From CAYJXJ01 sp964374095 (lineage in GTDB: Bacteria > Elusimicrobiota > Elusimicrobia > UBA1565 > UBA9628), in NCBI GenBank assembly GCA_964374095.1, contig CAYJXJ010000078.1:1-19935 (forward strand): 19,935 nucleotides of DNA. Reading direction: 5' to 3'. How positions within the stretch are numbered: position 1 is the first letter of the stretch; each line of letters starts with the position of its first letter. The position numbers and the translations under genes were made by a program. Positions 19,162 to 19,935 of this stretch are shown here, one piece after another. The notes beneath the pieces are model-generated. The model saw nothing but the letters and a program-made list of their open reading frames with translations. It was not told the DNA's origin and searched no databases.

Positions 19162-19866
19162 CTACGCCGCCGGCCTTGCGTGATTTATCAGCGCAATTCC
19201 GTTCTGATTCTCGGTGAGTTTGATCGCCGTGGAGTTCGCGAAGGTGTGCATGTAGCAATGGTGAACCGTCAAGATCAGGTCCTGAAGCGTCTGATCGGAC
19301 TCCATATCAACGACCTTGAGCCCAAGCTCCTTGCAGCCCTGGGTGGAGATGTGCCGAGAATGCGTTTTCGTGAGGTAATGGTCGGCAAGCCTGTCGACTA
19401 TCGTCTTAGCCCGCCTCTTGGCGTCAGCTTCCCCGTGAAACATTCCCGTTTCAAGCCAGGCGGTCGCGATATCCTTCGACCAGTCAATCGCGTACTGGCA
19501 CTCCCCGAGGAAGGTCGGATGATATTTCCCGACTATGACCTGCCACAGCGGGATGCTGTCCCGGTCCGTCTTAATGGCCTTCAAAGCCGCCTCAAACTCC
19601 TCGATGACGCCGTGGGCAGGGATGCCCCCGAATTGCGGGTCGATGGGTCCAAGGTTGGATTGCTTGCCCATCAGGATCTCTTTGGTAGCGCAAGCAATCA
19701 TGGTCCCCGCGGACATCGCGATCTGGGGAACGATCGCCCTAATGTCTCTCCCGAACATTTGCCGCAGATAGTCCACGATGGACTCCGTCGCAGCGAGTTC
19801 CCCGCCCGGGGTGTGAAGCATGATGTCCAGGCCGAGTTTTCGGTCAAGCCCGTGAATAGTCGCCAT
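19162..19866 (-). CDS. ClpP/SppA-fold serine protease (SDH-like), N-terminally truncated
   Basis: A 234-aa protein of the crotonase/ClpP-fold peptidase group (serine dehydrogenase proteinase-like, PF01972-like). It shows LDIMLHTPGGELAATESIVDYL, then the nucleophile region VPQIAMSAGTMIACATKEILMGKQSNLGPIDPQFGGIPAHG, with Ser in SAGT. A helical C-terminal region has ECQYAIDWSKDIATAW and HSRHISTQGCKELGLKVV. Related proteins as I recall them carry about 60-100 residues before DKNG-MATIHGLD. Here DKNGL is followed upstream, in frame, by a TAG (19882-19884), so the usual N-terminus is missing or in another frame beyond the window. Its GC content is visibly lower than the rest of the window, suggesting recent transfer. 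It may be a gene using the ATG at 19866 or a decaying copy. Confidence 0.8.
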   Translation of the reverse strand: MATIHGLDRKLGLDIMLHTPGGELAATESIVDYLRQMFGRDIRAIVPQIAMSAGTMIACATKEILMGKQSNLGPIDPQFGGIPAHGVIEEFEAALKAIKTDRDSIPLWQVIVGKYHPTFLGECQYAIDWSKDIATAWLETGMFHGEADAKRRAKTIVDRLADHYLTKTHSRHISTQGCKELGLKVVDMESDQTLQDLILTVHHCYMHTFANSTAIKLTENQNGIALINHARPAA

Positions 19867-19935
19867 GAGTCCGTTCTTATCCTACCTTTCGGAGCTCTTA
19901 TCACTACGTAGAAATCGCGTTGCTCCGACGAGCTT

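Noticed and set aside
1..19935. CRISPR arrays, tRNA or rRNA genes, complete insertion sequences, integrases
   Set aside because: I found no regularly spaced direct repeats, no cloverleaf or rRNA-like sequence, and no transposase or integrase frame.

Overview
The window is GC-rich (roughly two thirds G+C by eye), densely coded bacterial DNA with about 19 protein genes, short or overlapping gene junctions, and no rRNA, tRNA, CRISPR array or complete insertion sequence that I can see. The organism is Gram-negative: it encodes a TolC-type outer-membrane factor, an RND pump, an outer-membrane barrel, a lipoprotein and several signal peptides. Secreted Ala/Pro-rich proteins fused to enzyme domains, many small zinc-ribbon membrane proteins and the overall composition suggest a free-living Elusimicrobiota-like lineage. 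That placement is inference, because no marker gene is present.

Layout. 1-5.1 kb: an unrecognised 93-aa protein (-); a divergent FolD-like protein overlapping a DMT/EamA transporter (+); a cNMP-binding plus FHA protein (-) that meets the transporter stop-to-stop; a 30-bp-stem hairpin; then a small lipoprotein overlapping a 538-aa zinc-ribbon membrane protein (+). 5.2-9.9 kb: a two-gene efflux operon, TolC-like plus RND, with a 22-bp perfect palindrome at its 5' end. 9.9-12.2 kb (-): a 47-aa membrane peptide, a MazG-type pyrophosphohydrolase and a small membrane protein form one unit. A zinc-ribbon membrane protein and a secreted protein lie upstream of it. 12.3-14.3 kb (+): a secreted fusion of a PD-(D/E)XK nuclease-like region with a LOG/TIGR00730 Rossmann domain. 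14.3-19.1 kb (-): a metal-homeostasis cluster, in transcription order a His/Cys-rich small secreted protein, an outer-membrane barrel, a ZnuA-like binding protein, an ABC ATPase, an ABC permease and a NiCoT-like transporter. 19.2-19.9 kb (-): a lower-GC, apparently N-terminally truncated ClpP/SppA-fold protease.

How the parts work together. The metal cluster would carry a divalent metal across the outer membrane, capture it in the periplasm and import it by ABC transport, with the NiCoT-like protein as a second inner-membrane route. The TolC/RND pair would export small molecules but lacks a local adaptor. MazG is a house-cleaning NTP pyrophosphohydrolase.

Two sequence-level themes stand out. 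First, several genes have a sigma70-like -10 box ending 6-8 nt before the start codon, two of them with a good -35 box at 17 bp, which predicts leaderless mRNAs. Second, the window is rich in perfect palindromes and hairpins. These include a related pair sitting 66-67 nt upstream of two different genes, and hairpins embedded in coding sequence. The ABC ATPase has no canonical start codon that would retain its N-terminus.
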